From Planktotalea sp. (lineage in GTDB: Bacteria; Pseudomonadota; Alphaproteobacteria; Rhodobacterales; Rhodobacteraceae): 64,000 nucleotides of DNA. A program made the position numbers and the translations under genes. The DNA lies in assembly GCF_018607995.1 (NCBI RefSeq), contig NZ_JABBAL010000019.1, positions 62,001 to 126,000 on the forward strand. Reading direction: 5' to 3'. Of the stretch, positions 45,611-54,617 are shown in pieces. The notes under the pieces are model-generated. The model saw nothing but the letters and a program-made list of their open reading frames with translations, did no database searches and was not told the DNA's origin. Positions within the stretch are counted from its first letter, which is position 1; each line of letters starts with the position of its first letter.

Positions 45611-45677
45611 AAAAAAGGAAGACCTCTCCGGGTCTTCCTTTCTTATTCTTCTCCCTGTCGGACTGACCGACTTATTG
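45611..45677 (-). ncRNA. candidate small RNA A of the 45.6 kb region
   Basis: On the minus strand: GTCGG/CCGAC hairpin (45657-45671), then AGGGAGAAGAATAAG, then terminator stem AAGGAAGACC/GGTCTTCCTT (45615-45640) and six T. TTGACG (45706-45711) and TAAGCT (45683-45688), spaced 17 bp, form a possible promoter and place the start near 45677. The RNA would be about 67 nt. The terminator is also T-flanked on the plus strand, so it could stop readthrough both ways. Confidence 0.5.
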
Positions 45678-45682
45678 AGGAC

Positions 45683-45711
45683 AGCTTATGGCTGGGGGGT
45701 AGTAGCGTCAA
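45683..45711 (-). promoter_or_regulatory. putative promoter of small RNA A
   Basis: TTGACG (45706-45711) as -35 and TAAGCT (45683-45688) as -10 with a 17-bp spacer, minus strand. Good -35, weak -10. Confidence 0.4.
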
Positions 45712-45806
45712 CAGGAAATCGACAAAATGTCGCATGTCGTCGGTGTGTAAACACGACCTTTGTTTGCAAAGCTGACGTTCCCGCTTCTTAGGCGGGAGTT
45801 TATATT

Positions 45807-45890
45807 AAAAAGACCGCGCCACAATGGACGCGGTCAGTCTGACAAGGAGGAAGTCTGTCCGCTCAACATGAACAACAGGCTGCGGACGAT
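45807..45890 (-). ncRNA. candidate small RNA B of the 45.6 kb region, with anti-Shine-Dalgarno loop
   Basis: On the minus strand, GGACAGACTTCCTCCTTGTC can form a GACA/TGTC-closed loop exposing CUUCCUCCUU, immediately followed by a terminator stem GACCGCG/CGCGGTC (45812-45835) with CC/GG inner pairs and five T. The 5' end is not defined; no clear promoter was seen. The architecture (CCUCC segment directly before a strong terminator) is like the element at 19.8 kb. Confidence 0.5.
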
Positions 45891-45921
45891 TGCACTCTGA
45901 CATGATTAAATTAACATTCCG

Positions 45922-45938
45922 TTTCTACACGGTAGAAA
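45922..45938. repeat. inverted repeat upstream of HerA-like pseudogene
   Basis: TTTCTAC-ACG-GTAGAAA, perfect 7-bp arms with 3-bp spacer, 34 bp before the ATG at 45972. Operator-like, but next to a dead gene. Confidence 0.5.
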
Positions 45939-45971
45939 GAGTAAAATTTTAGTAGCTCGCAGGAAAACGCA

Positions 45972-47509
45972 ATGGACCATCATATTTTTGTTGGTGGCGG
46001 CGGCCTGGGCTAAACGGAAAAGCAATTGCTTAGCTTGGAATATGCCAATCGACACGATTTGATCTCTGGTGCCACGGACACGGGCAAGACAGTAACGCTT
46101 TAGGTTTTCGCAGAAAATTTTTCGAACGCCGAGGTGCCCGTGTTCCTAACTGAGGTTAAAGGCGTTGTATCTGGCCTCGCACATGCAGGGACCGATACTT
46201 TCAATCTGCATGAGGCGTTCACGTTACGCGCGGAAAAGATCGGGTTTAGCGACTACCTTTATCAAATTTTCCGGTCACCTTCTGGAATCTATTCGGCCAA
46301 CAAGGCCATCCCGTACGTACAACGATTGCGGAAATGGGCCTGCTGTTGGTCTGGAGTCTTCTCGAACTCAGCGAACCGCAAGAGGGTGTGGTCTATAATG
46401 CCTTTCGCGTCGCGGACGAGCAAGGCATGCCACTGCTTGATCTCAAAGACTTGCAAGCTTTATTGGTGTGGTTGGGCGAGCAGCGCGAAGAACTGACGCT
46501 GCGCTATGATAATGTGTTGGCGAGCTTTATCGGCGCTATTCGACGTCGTTTTCTGGTGTTTGAAAACCAAGGCGGTGCAGAGCTGTTTGGCGAACCCGCG
46601 CTTGCGCTGAGCGACATCATTAGCACGACCGCAGATGGGCGGGGATGGATTAACATTCTGGCCTCTGAGAAGTTGATGGGCCCGCCGCGTCTTTATGCGA
46701 CGTTCTTGTTGTGGCTCTTGTCAGAATTATTTGAAGAATCACCAGAAATTGGTGTTCCTGACAAAGCCAAGCTTTTCTTCTTCTTTGAAGAAGCGCATTT
46801 GCTGCTTGATTGCCCGCCAAAGCCTTTGGTTGATAAGGTCGAGCAAGTTGCACGTTTGATCCGCTCTAAAGGGGTGGGCATCTATTTCGTCACGCAGAAC
46901 CCGTCTGATGTGCCTGAAGATATTCTTGGTCAGTTGGGCAACCGCATTCAACATGCATTGCGCGCGTTACGGCGCGTGATCGCCCTCAATTCATGCAGGC
47001 GGCTGAAACCTATCGTGACAACCCTTTGTTTAATACCGCTGACGCCATTCGCGAAGTTGGCGTGGGAGGGGCAGTGACCTCGATGGTGTAAAAGAAGGTT
47101 ATTCCGGGGATTGGAGCGCACGCTGATCCGGCCACCCAGCTCTAAACTCGCGCCGATTTCGCAGTCAGAGCGCGCTGTAGTTGTCGCTAAATCGCATATT
47201 GCAGACAAATATGAAGCTAAAGAAGATCGTCAATCCGCCTATGAAATTCTGCGCGGGCGTGCGGACGTGACCGCGAAAGCTGCGGCATAGACTGAAGCGA
47301 AAGAGGAAGGAATGTAAATCGCGAAACCTGAATACAAATCCGCGCGTCGATACAATGGCACCCGCCTGACTCGCTCGACAAGTCGCGGGCGCGCCAAGAG
47401 CGATAGTTTCGGCAGTGCCATGGCGAAATTCGTGATCAAAGAACTTGAGGGCACCACAGGACGACGCATTGTGCGTGACAGCCTGGGCGGCCTGTTTAAA
47501 ACGAGATAA
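45972..47509 (+). pseudogene. decayed HerA-like ATPase/helicase (DUF853, YjgR type)
   Basis: Homology is colinear from IFVGGGGLG through YANRHDLISGATDTGKT (Walker A, normally GATGTGKT), LLDLKDLQALLVWLGEQREE, LFFFFEEAHLLLD (Walker B), EQVARLIRSKGVGIYFVTQN and ILGQLGNRIQHALRA to LIRPPSSKLAPI. Many lesions: stops at about 46011 and 46101, frame change near 46260-46330, another near 46965, and further stops near 47089 and 47288. It spans the normal gene length of about 510 codons. No function remains. Confidence 0.93.
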
Positions 47510-48523
47510 GCCAACACAACAAAGCTGCGTATTAACCTCGCCTTGCAAGGGGGAGGCGCATGGGGCGTTAACTTGGGGTGTGCTCGATCGTCTGTTGCAG
47601 GACGAATATCTTGAGATTGCCGTCACTTCCGGCACCTCTGCGGGGGCGCTGAATGCGGCCGACTTGAAGTCAGGAATGCTGGCTGGCGCTTCTGAGGGTG
47701 CGTGCGCCTCCCTTGATGCGCTGTGGGCTGAGGTTGCTTGCAGCTCTAGTGCAGGTATGGGGCAATGGTTCGAGCAAGAACTGTATTCACCTGCGATGTT
47801 GAGCCGTGCATTGGAACTTTCGCCTGTCTACGCTTTTGCGGATGTGTTTAATCGGATGACATCCGCTATTCGTCGGGACTGTTTTATAATCATCCGCTGT
47901 AATCCATTGTGGATGGTTTGGATTATGGTGACGTCTGCGCACCTGAAGGACCGGATTTGTTCATCGGCTCCACCAACGTGCGCAGCAGCAAGTTGAAAGT
48001 GTTCCAAGGTGCTGAGATTGGCCCTGATGCTTTGCTCGCCTCCGCCTGTCTTCTGACACTGTTTCGAACCGTTGAAATAGATGGCGAGCCCTATTGGGAT
48101 GGCGGTTACACGGGCAATCCACGGCTGTTTGAAAAATACTATTCATAGAATATTTTGACTTTCAACATCAATCTGTTGAAACGCAATGAGGTGCGACGCA
48201 CACCGCAAGAAATCCAGAACAGGATTAATGAGATTGGCTTTAACACATCGCTCTTGCGCGAATTGCGAACGATTTCTTTTGTGCAACGCCTGATCAGCGA
48301 AGGCCCGATAGAACAAGGTGCAATGAAGCGGGTGAATGTATATATGATTGCGGATGATACGCTGATGAATTAACCATCAGTCGCCACGAAAACAGTCGCA
48401 ATCCCGTCGGTTTTGGCGGCGCTTAAAAGCGCAGGGCAAGCGGCCGCTGATAGTTTTCTCGACACGCATTGCTCCGATGTTGGCAAACGCAGCAGTGTCG
48501 ATTTGCAGGCGATGTTTAGCTAG
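47510..48523 (+). pseudogene. decayed patatin-like phospholipase
   Basis: The glycine loop INLALQGGGA, then (in another frame) TWGVLDRLLQDEYLEIAVTSGTSAGALNAADL (nucleophile GTSAG), ATNVRTG-like FIGSTNVRSSKLKVF, WDGGYTGNPRLF (catalytic DGG) and NRINEIGFNTSLLRELRTIS. Two bases are lost near 47560 (GGGA-H-G region), frames change again near 47880-47910 and 48146, and a stop TAA stands at 48371 before SVATKTV. No start codon is visible upstream. Lies 1 bp after the HerA-like remnant. Confidence 0.9.
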
Positions 48524-48526
48524 TCG

Positions 48527-49201
48527 TTACGACTTGGGCTGACTCGTATCTTTGGGGTTCGGATAGACCAGACCAGCGGAAATCACGAGTTTCGCCGCAT
48601 CTTCTACGCTCATTTCCAGCTCCATAATGTCTTCGCGGGGGAAAAATAGTAAGAATCCGGAGGTCGGGTTTGGCGTTGTTGGAACGAACACGCTGACCAA
48701 GTCCCCACTGGTGCTCGCTCGATCTGCAACTTCGCCTTTGGCCGTAGTTGAGATAAATCCAATCGCCCAAATGCCCTTGCGTGGATATTCAAACAAGCAC
48801 GCCTTTTCAAAAGATCGCTCCGACTGGGCAAAGACGGTTTCTGCGATCTGTTTCACGCCCGAATAGATCGAGCGCACGACTGGCACGTTCTGTACAACGT
48901 TCTCGGCTACACGGATCAGGGAGCGCCCCAACAAACCTTTGGCCAACCATCCCACAATAATCGTGAAGAGCAAAAAGATGATAACGCCGATGCCGCGCAG
49001 ATTGATGCCGATGTATTCTTCAGGTTGGAAATCATAAGGGACCAGCGGCAGAACAACGCTGTCAATCCAGCCAATCACCGACCAGATCAGCCAGATCGTA
49101 AGACCAACCGGCGCAATAACAATTAAACCCGTCAGAAAGCTGGCGCGCAAAGATGCGAAAAGGCCGGGACGGCGGGGTTTTTCGTCAAAGGGGGTGTTCA
49201 T
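48527..49201 (-). CDS. DUF502 membrane protein
   Basis: 224 residues with two membrane segments (FLTGLIVIAPVGLTIWLIWS and VIIFLLFTIIVGWLAKGLLG) and a C-terminal domain (KQIAETVFAQSERSFEKACL, VPTTPNPTSGFLLFFPRED). Matches DUF502, inner-membrane proteins of unknown function. Complete. Confidence 0.92.
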   Translation of the reverse strand: MNTPFDEKPRRPGLFASLRASFLTGLIVIAPVGLTIWLIWSVIGWIDSVVLPLVPYDFQPEEYIGINLRGIGVIIFLLFTIIVGWLAKGLLGRSLIRVAENVVQNVPVVRSIYSGVKQIAETVFAQSERSFEKACLFEYPRKGIWAIGFISTTAKGEVADRASTSGDLVSVFVPTTPNPTSGFLLFFPREDIMELEMSVEDAAKLVISAGLVYPNPKDTSQPKS

Positions 49202-49270
49202 AAATATTCCAAACGAATCTGACGATTAAATAAGCGTGTATCGACGTTTGGGCAATGGGCGAGGGTGGTC

Positions 49271-50191
49271 TTAGGGCTGATTGTTCTTCATTTCGCATGC
49301 AATTTGGGTGGCAACTGCTGCATTGTTGAGCACTAGTGCAATATTCGCGCTCAGGGATCGGCCCTCAGTCAGCTCGAACACTCGTTGCAACAGGTAGGGC
49401 GTGACGGATTTTCCGATGATTCCATGGGTTTCGGCGTCTTGTAGTGCGCGCTCAATCACAGGCTCCATTTCAGCGCGCGGAATTTCTGCGTCCTGAGGAA
49501 TTGGATTGCCAATCAATTGCCCGCCCGGCAAGCTAAGCGCTGCACGTGTAAGATGCGCTTTTGCGATTTCGGATGCGCTGTTGAGGCGCAAAGGCGCTTT
49601 ATGTATGCTTTGCGCTGACCAAAAACCGGGTACCCAGTCTTGACCGTAGGCGATGACTGGTACGCCCAAAGTTTCGAGCACTTCCAGGGTTTTCGAGACA
49701 TCCAAAATCGCTTTTGCGCCCGCGGCCACAACAGTCACGGCGGTTTGCGCCAACTCTTGCAAATCAGCGGAGATATCAAAGCTTTCTTCTGCACCGCGAT
49801 GCACCCCGCCAATGCCACCTGTGGCAAAGACCGAAATGCCCGCCAAGCTCGCCGCAATCATCGTCGCGGCCACAGTTGTTGTACCGGTGCCACTCGTTGC
49901 CAAGCACACGGCCATATCAGCGCGGCTCAGCTTTGCGGCCTCCTTGGTTTGCGCCAGCGTTTCCAATTGTGCATCCTCTAAACCAACGAATAGGGTGCCG
50001 TCGATCACCGCGATTGTTGCAGGTTCCGCGCCACCTGCGCGCACGGTTGCTTCGACTTTACGCGCCATTTCAAGGTTTTGCGGATAGGGCATGCCATGGG
50101 TAATGATCGTGGATTCAAGCGCCACGATTGGTGTGCCGGCGTCAAATGCGGCTTGGACAGAGGGTGAGCGGACAAAGGGCGATTGGGTCAA
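49271..50191 (-). CDS. psuG: pseudouridine-5'-phosphate glycosidase
   Basis: 306 residues. Cleaves pseudouridine 5'-phosphate to uracil and ribose 5-phosphate. Contains ALESTIITHGMPYPQNLEMA, VCLATSGTGTTTVAATM and FATGGIGGVHRGAEESFDISADL (the Mn-site region). Starts 4 bases inside psuK. PsuK-PsuG is a two-step pseudouridine salvage pathway. Confidence 0.95.
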   Translation of the reverse strand: MTQSPFVRSPSVQAAFDAGTPIVALESTIITHGMPYPQNLEMARKVEATVRAGGAEPATIAVIDGTLFVGLEDAQLETLAQTKEAAKLSRADMAVCLATSGTGTTTVAATMIAASLAGISVFATGGIGGVHRGAEESFDISADLQELAQTAVTVVAAGAKAILDVSKTLEVLETLGVPVIAYGQDWVPGFWSAQSIHKAPLRLNSASEIAKAHLTRAALSLPGGQLIGNPIPQDAEIPRAEMEPVIERALQDAETHGIIGKSVTPYLLQRVFELTEGRSLSANIALVLNNAAVATQIACEMKNNQP

Positions 50192-51081
50192 TGTGCTGTT
50201 TCTCCTGAGACGTAGCGCGCAGCGGCTTGTAAAGCCTGCTCTAGCGCATCTTTTGGTGAGGTGCCACGCAGCTCTGCGTTCATGTGAGCGGCCATAAATG
50301 TGTCGCCTGCACCCGTAACGCGCGCGATCAAAACTTGAGGCGGGCAGGCGTGGCGTACACCACTTGAATCTGCCTCTGCGGCAAGCTTGCCGCCATCAGT
50401 AACCAAGGCACGCACGGCCCCGCGTGTGACCAAAGCGGTTGCTGCCTCTGTCGCGGTCTCGAAACCGCTTTGACACAGCAATTCCGCTTCCTCGAGGTTC
50501 ACGTAAATCGTTGCACGACTTTGATCGAGAAAGGGGCGTAAACGTTCGGCCTTGCCAGGAGACGCAGGCGCAACACGCAAGTCTGCTGCTGCGAACAATG
50601 GATCACTCGCGATCTTGCTCAAGAGGGCCAGCGTCAGATTTCCATCAAGAGCTATCATCCCGGAGTAAGGCGCATCTGCATTGCCAAGCGTGCCATCGTG
50701 CAACGGGGTCAGGATCTTTTCTCCCGCCGCTTCCAACGAATGCGCATCTGCGATGGCGGCAATCATCCCATTCGCACCCTCGACAGCCATATATCGGTCT
50801 GTTGGCAAATCGTCAGAGCGGTAGATATGGGTGCAAATCAAGCCAAGACCAGATGCCTCAGAGATAAGCTGTGTGCCTGCTGCGTCCTTTCCGACAACAC
50901 TTAACAATGCGGGGTGAAGATCAAAGTGGCGCAGGGTCATCGCGATATTCATCGCAACACCACCGGGCAATTGAGAAATGCGACCGGGTACATCGCTGCC
51001 AAGGCGCATCGCGCTTTTAGACCGCCCGATCACGTCCCAAAGGACAGAGCCGATGCAAAGGATTTTTGGTATGTAAGTCAT
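50188..51081 (-). CDS. psuK: PfkB-family pseudouridine kinase
   Basis: 297 residues. Ribokinase fold with GGVAMNIAMTLRHFDL near residue 38 and ARVTGAGDTFMAAHMNAEL near residue 255 (catalytic Asp). Assignment as pseudouridine kinase rests on its coupling to psuG. Complete. Confidence 0.9.
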   Translation of the reverse strand: MTYIPKILCIGSVLWDVIGRSKSAMRLGSDVPGRISQLPGGVAMNIAMTLRHFDLHPALLSVVGKDAAGTQLISEASGLGLICTHIYRSDDLPTDRYMAVEGANGMIAAIADAHSLEAAGEKILTPLHDGTLGNADAPYSGMIALDGNLTLALLSKIASDPLFAAADLRVAPASPGKAERLRPFLDQSRATIYVNLEEAELLCQSGFETATEAATALVTRGAVRALVTDGGKLAAEADSSGVRHACPPQVLIARVTGAGDTFMAAHMNAELRGTSPKDALEQALQAAARYVSGETAH

Positions 51082-51120
51082 CTATCTTTTGTGCCGCTCT
51101 ACGTGCGGGCTCGCAAGGGG

Positions 51121-51930
51121 CTATCGCACTTCAAACGTCAAGGCAGCCCAAAGCGTTTCCCAAACCGCGCCTGTTTCTTGTGCCAACGCCTCAGACGGTT
51201 CGCGCAAAAGCACATTGTCTAGCAAATATGCATACCCGGATTTCACGGGCACAATTGCGATGCCTTCTGCGTTTGTTTGCACTGTTGAAACCTCGACCAC
51301 ACCGTCGCTCGAACGTTCAAAAATCTCGACCTGGGCGTTGATCCGTGGCTTTTCGCGATAAAAGACCTGAACGGGTAAACCCGCACTTACGTCATCTGTG
51401 TACGGGTTATTTAGCGCGACGATTTCAATCTCCAACCCTTGTTGTGCGTCTTGTCCAGCCCCTGTGCCAACCGCATACAATCCTTTAGCAAAACGCGTGT
51501 AAGTCTCTCTAAATTCTTCCTCGCTCAACCCGCGCGTGCGATGTCTTTCGAGCACATTTTGAAAGGCTTTGTGCTTGGAAAATTTGTCGAACTTTGCCCA
51601 TTCCCTATAAGTCAATTTTTCCGGTTTGCTTTGAAAGATTAGTGTAAACAGTCCGTCATTCTTAATTGGCGTGTCAAAGACAGGGGAATCGCCCAAGCGC
51701 GGCGTCACAGCTTGACGAGCCTCACTGTCGATCCGTTCAAACAAGGCTGCGCGTCCGGTGAAGTACGCGAGGTCTATACCTTTGAAATTTTGCCCGTTTC
51801 TAGTGTAGGCGACGACATTCTCGCCTTTTTCGACTTGAAACTTTTTGCTATCAATCCAAAATTCATGAGCAAAGAGCTGCGCAGCAGCGACGCTCAATAA
51901 AACTGCTAATGTGAGAGACTTAGGGTTCAT
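51121..51930 (-). CDS. DUF4198 secreted protein (probable metal-uptake accessory)
   Basis: 269 residues. Signal peptide to LFA near residue 21, then HEFWIDSKKFQVEKGENV, the N-terminal histidine signature of DUF4198 (periplasmic, associated with nickel or cobalt uptake). C-terminal fibronectin-like part with VFYREKPRINAQVEIFERSS. The start (51930) is separated from the divergent HupE-like start by 1 bp. A metal role is inferred. Confidence 0.8.
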   Translation of the reverse strand: MNPKSLTLAVLLSVAAAQLFAHEFWIDSKKFQVEKGENVVAYTRNGQNFKGIDLAYFTGRAALFERIDSEARQAVTPRLGDSPVFDTPIKNDGLFTLIFQSKPEKLTYREWAKFDKFSKHKAFQNVLERHRTRGLSEEEFRETYTRFAKGLYAVGTGAGQDAQQGLEIEIVALNNPYTDDVSAGLPVQVFYREKPRINAQVEIFERSSDGVVEVSTVQTNAEGIAIVPVKSGYAYLLDNVLLREPSEALAQETGAVWETLWAALTFEVR

Positions 51931-51931
51931 T

Positions 51932-53074
51932 ATGTCAACTTTCTTTTTCTTCAGGGCGATGCTGGTGCAGTTGCTCGCAGTGTCAAGCTTTTTGGCGATC
52001 ACATTGACGCCAATTCACGCGCATGAGGTCAGCCCCACGGTTGCAGACCTCGCGTTAGAGGAAGGGCAGGTGCGCCTTGATTTGCGCATTGCTTTGGAGA
52101 GTTTTCTGGCGGGCATCGATCTTGATGCAGCAGAGGATACAAATGACGTGCCCCAAGCCGCAGATTACGATGCTCTACGCGCGTCAGCACCTGACGCCCT
52201 TGAGAGCCGACTGACAGAATTCGCTCCGCAAATGCTACGCGATATCGTGCTTAGCGTGGATGGCGCGGTTATTCCGTTGCAAATCAGTGCATTGGGTATT
52301 CCGGAGGTGGGCGATGTAGAACTGCCGCGACTGTCCGAGCTGACCCTCAGTGCAAGTGTGGCATCTGACGCAAAGGGGATGCAGCTCGCGTGGCCAGACG
52401 GATACGGCTCTTTGATCCTGCGCCAGATTGGGCCGGAAAACCCCTACACGGGCTATATCAGTGGTGGACAAACCAGCCCTGAGATGTCTGTCGCTGGCGG
52501 CGAGGCACGTGGATTTTTCTCGGTTTTTGCGGAATATATTCCCGTCGGATTTGATCACATTCTGCCCAAAGGGCTTGATCATATTCTTTTCGTTTTGGGT
52601 CTGTTTTTCTTCTCAACGGCATTGCGACCATTGCTGGTGCAAGTGACGTCGTTCACTTTGGCGCACACGGTTACGCTGGCGCTTGGTGCGCTTGGTATCG
52701 TCACGATTCCGGGCAATATTGTGGAGCCAATTATCGCCGCTTCGATCGTCTATGTGGCGATTGAAAATGTGTTCTCAAACAAGCTTCACGCACGGCGGCC
52801 TGTCATTATCTTCGTCTTCGGCTTGCTGCACGGGCTTGGCTTCGCATCGGTGCTTGGCGAGTTTGGCTTGCCCGCAGGTCAATTCGTGGCGGCACTTATC
52901 GGCTTTAACGTAGGTGTTGAATTGGGCCAACTCACAGCGATCGCACTCGCGTTCCTCACGGTCGGATATTGGTTTGGTGGCAAGGACTGGTATAGCACCC
53001 GCATCGCGTTTCCAGCGTCTTTGGTGATCGCGGCCGTGGGTGCTTATTGGTTCGTTGAACGGGTGTTCCTGTAA
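51932..53074 (+). CDS. HupE/UreJ-family membrane protein
   Basis: 380 residues. Signal peptide ending IHAHE, an extracytoplasmic domain up to about residue 200, then six membrane segments with GFDHILPKGLDHILFVLGLF (HX4DH metal motif), TSFTLAHTVTLALGAL and LLHGLGFASVLGEF. Family members are nickel or cobalt permeases. Alternative start at 51959 (better Shine-Dalgarno CAGGGCG). Divergent from the DUF4198 gene. Confidence 0.85.
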   Translation: MSTFFFFRAMLVQLLAVSSFLAITLTPIHAHEVSPTVADLALEEGQVRLDLRIALESFLAGIDLDAAEDTNDVPQAADYDALRASAPDALESRLTEFAPQMLRDIVLSVDGAVIPLQISALGIPEVGDVELPRLSELTLSASVASDAKGMQLAWPDGYGSLILRQIGPENPYTGYISGGQTSPEMSVAGGEARGFFSVFAEYIPVGFDHILPKGLDHILFVLGLFFFSTALRPLLVQVTSFTLAHTVTLALGALGIVTIPGNIVEPIIAASIVYVAIENVFSNKLHARRPVIIFVFGLLHGLGFASVLGEFGLPAGQFVAALIGFNVGVELGQLTAIALAFLTVGYWFGGKDWYSTRIAFPASLVIAAVGAYWFVERVFL

Positions 53075-53077
53075 CGT

Positions 53078-53713
53078 TTAGACCTGCGCTAAGGTAGTTT
53101 TCAGATCACCGTAACCGGTAAAGCGCCGCTCAAACTTTAGACCAAGTTGGGCTGCGCAGGCCTTTGCCTTCTTAGTGAGAGCGGGATCTTCGGTTTGCGC
53201 CTGATACACGAGTTTTTCATAATTGCCGAAATACATATCGCGCAGCTCTGGATGGCGATCTAAGCCCATTGGCTTTATCACAAACGCTTCGAATTGGCGT
53301 ACCAAAAAGTCGGTGAGATAAAAGGCGGTGAACTCATCTTCGGAGATTTTGCTGAAGGCTGCGTTGCCCTCAAAGAACGAATAGCAATGTGGCCCTTCGA
53401 TCAACTCAACGCCTAACTCAGCGCATTTTGCGGCCAAAAGTCCCCCAGTTCCGCAATCGGCATAAGCTATGAAAATTTGTGAATAATCCGCTTGATGCTT
53501 CAACACGGCTTGCTCCACCGCGTCGGTGATTTTGTCAGGATAGACGTGATAGATCGCGGGCAGGCAGGTGAGATCCATATGGTCCCATCCATTCATGTCC
53601 TTGAGCGCCAGGATTTCGCGCGCTAAAGCTCCACAGGCAATAATCAATGATCGCGCGCCATTATGCTGCGTCAAACCTGATTGTGTTAATACATCATCTT
53701 CGATCTGCATCAT
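53078..53713 (-). CDS. DUF1638 protein of the split methionine synthase locus
   Basis: 211 residues. Contains RSLIIACGALAREILALKD, LTCLPAIYHVYPDKI, FIAYADCGTGGLLAAKC and IEGPHCYSFFEG with conserved cysteines, the DUF1638 pattern. These genes are linked to corrinoid methyltransfer systems. Two adjacent ATGs (53713, 53710) follow AGGGA. Function unproven; it may help handle the methyl group or corrinoid. Confidence 0.8.
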   Translation of the reverse strand: MMQIEDDVLTQSGLTQHNGARSLIIACGALAREILALKDMNGWDHMDLTCLPAIYHVYPDKITDAVEQAVLKHQADYSQIFIAYADCGTGGLLAAKCAELGVELIEGPHCYSFFEGNAAFSKISEDEFTAFYLTDFLVRQFEAFVIKPMGLDRHPELRDMYFGNYEKLVYQAQTEDPALTKKAKACAAQLGLKFERRFTGYGDLKTTLAQV

Positions 53714-53731
53714 GTTGTCCCTAAACGATAA

Positions 53732-53760
53732 AGGCTCCGAGCGCACATGCGCCGGAGCCT
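53732..53760 (-). terminator. hairpin between corrinoid protein and DUF1638 genes
   Basis: AGGCTCCG/CGGAGCCT arms (53732-53739, 53753-53760) with an inner GCGCA/TGCGC stem, followed on the minus strand by TTATCGTTT. Likely a partial terminator that lowers DUF1638 expression. Confidence 0.6.
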
Positions 53761-53782
53761 CAATCCAGTCTGTGCAAAGTGC

Positions 53783-54481
53783 TTAGCCAGCCATTTGATT
53801 GTGCTTGCGCCCAACCCATTCTTTGGCCGTTTCAACCGCAACAGCCGCATCGCGGCAATAGGCATCCGCGCCAATCGCTTTGCCAAATTCTTCGTTGAGG
53901 GGCGCTCCACCAACAAGAACGATGTAATCTTCGCGCTTGCCTTGCTCGACCAGCGTGTCGATTACGACTTTCATATAAGGCATCGTCGTCGTCAGCAGGG
54001 CGGACATTCCAAGAATGTCAGGCTCTTCCGCTTCCAAAGCTTCAAGATAAGCATCGACCGCGTTGTTAATCCCAAGATCGACAACCTCAAAGCCGGCTCC
54101 TTCCATCATCATGGAGACGAGATTTTTGCCGATATCATGAATGTCGCCTTTGACTGTGCCGATCACCATCTTGCCCACACGCGGGGCGCCAGTCTCTGCA
54201 AGCAGCGGTTTGAGGATGAACATGCCGCCTTTCATTGCATTCGCTGCTAAAAGGACTTCAGGAACAAACAAAATGCCATCGCGGAAATCCGCGCCAACGA
54301 TTGTCATGCCACCTACCAACGCTTTGGTCAGAACGTCATAGGGGGCCCAGCCACGGCTAAGAAGGATGTTAACGCCTTCTTCAATCTCTTCTTTAAGACC
54401 GTCGTACAAATCGTCGAACATCTGTTGAACAAGTTCTTCGTCGTCCAGATCAGCGAGGATGATGTCGTCTTCGTCGGACAT
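53783..54481 (-). CDS. corrinoid (B12-binding) methyltransfer protein
   Basis: 232 residues. N-terminal helical cap (residues 20-90, with VGADFRDGILFVPEVLLAA) and a Rossmann B12 domain with GTVKGDIHDIGKN (the axial-His motif DxHDIG) near residue 110 and VGGAPLNEEFGKAIGAD. It corresponds to the cobalamin module of MetH. Works with the downstream-numbered methyltransferase at 54618. Complete. Confidence 0.93.
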   Translation of the reverse strand: MSDEDDIILADLDDEELVQQMFDDLYDGLKEEIEEGVNILLSRGWAPYDVLTKALVGGMTIVGADFRDGILFVPEVLLAANAMKGGMFILKPLLAETGAPRVGKMVIGTVKGDIHDIGKNLVSMMMEGAGFEVVDLGINNAVDAYLEALEAEEPDILGMSALLTTTMPYMKVVIDTLVEQGKREDYIVLVGGAPLNEEFGKAIGADAYCRDAAVAVETAKEWVGRKHNQMAG

Positions 54482-54617
54482 GAGCCATTCCTTTGGTGGG
54501 GCGTAATCGCCTGTTGTCTCCGAGATGTTTGGTCAGAATGTCGCATAAGCACTTCAACAATTGCGACATTGGCGCGTTCACATCCGACCAAAAACGAATT
54601 TTTGATCTGTTTACGGC

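Larger units (their letters stand above)
45426..45971. other. 546-bp intergenic region with small-RNA-like units
   Basis: No protein-coding gene seen. It contains two minus-strand units that each end in an intrinsic terminator (listed separately), a CCCGC/GCGGG hairpin at 45781-45795, and the inverted repeat at 45922-45938 upstream of the HerA-like pseudogene. The part 45426-45600 shows nothing recognisable beyond the ialB leader. Confidence 0.6.

Noticed and set aside
45972-48523. An active HerA-based anti-phage island with a phospholipase effector.
   Set aside because: Both genes are dead, and their sequences match chromosomal DUF853 and patatin families rather than HerA-SIR2/DUF4297-type defence pairs.
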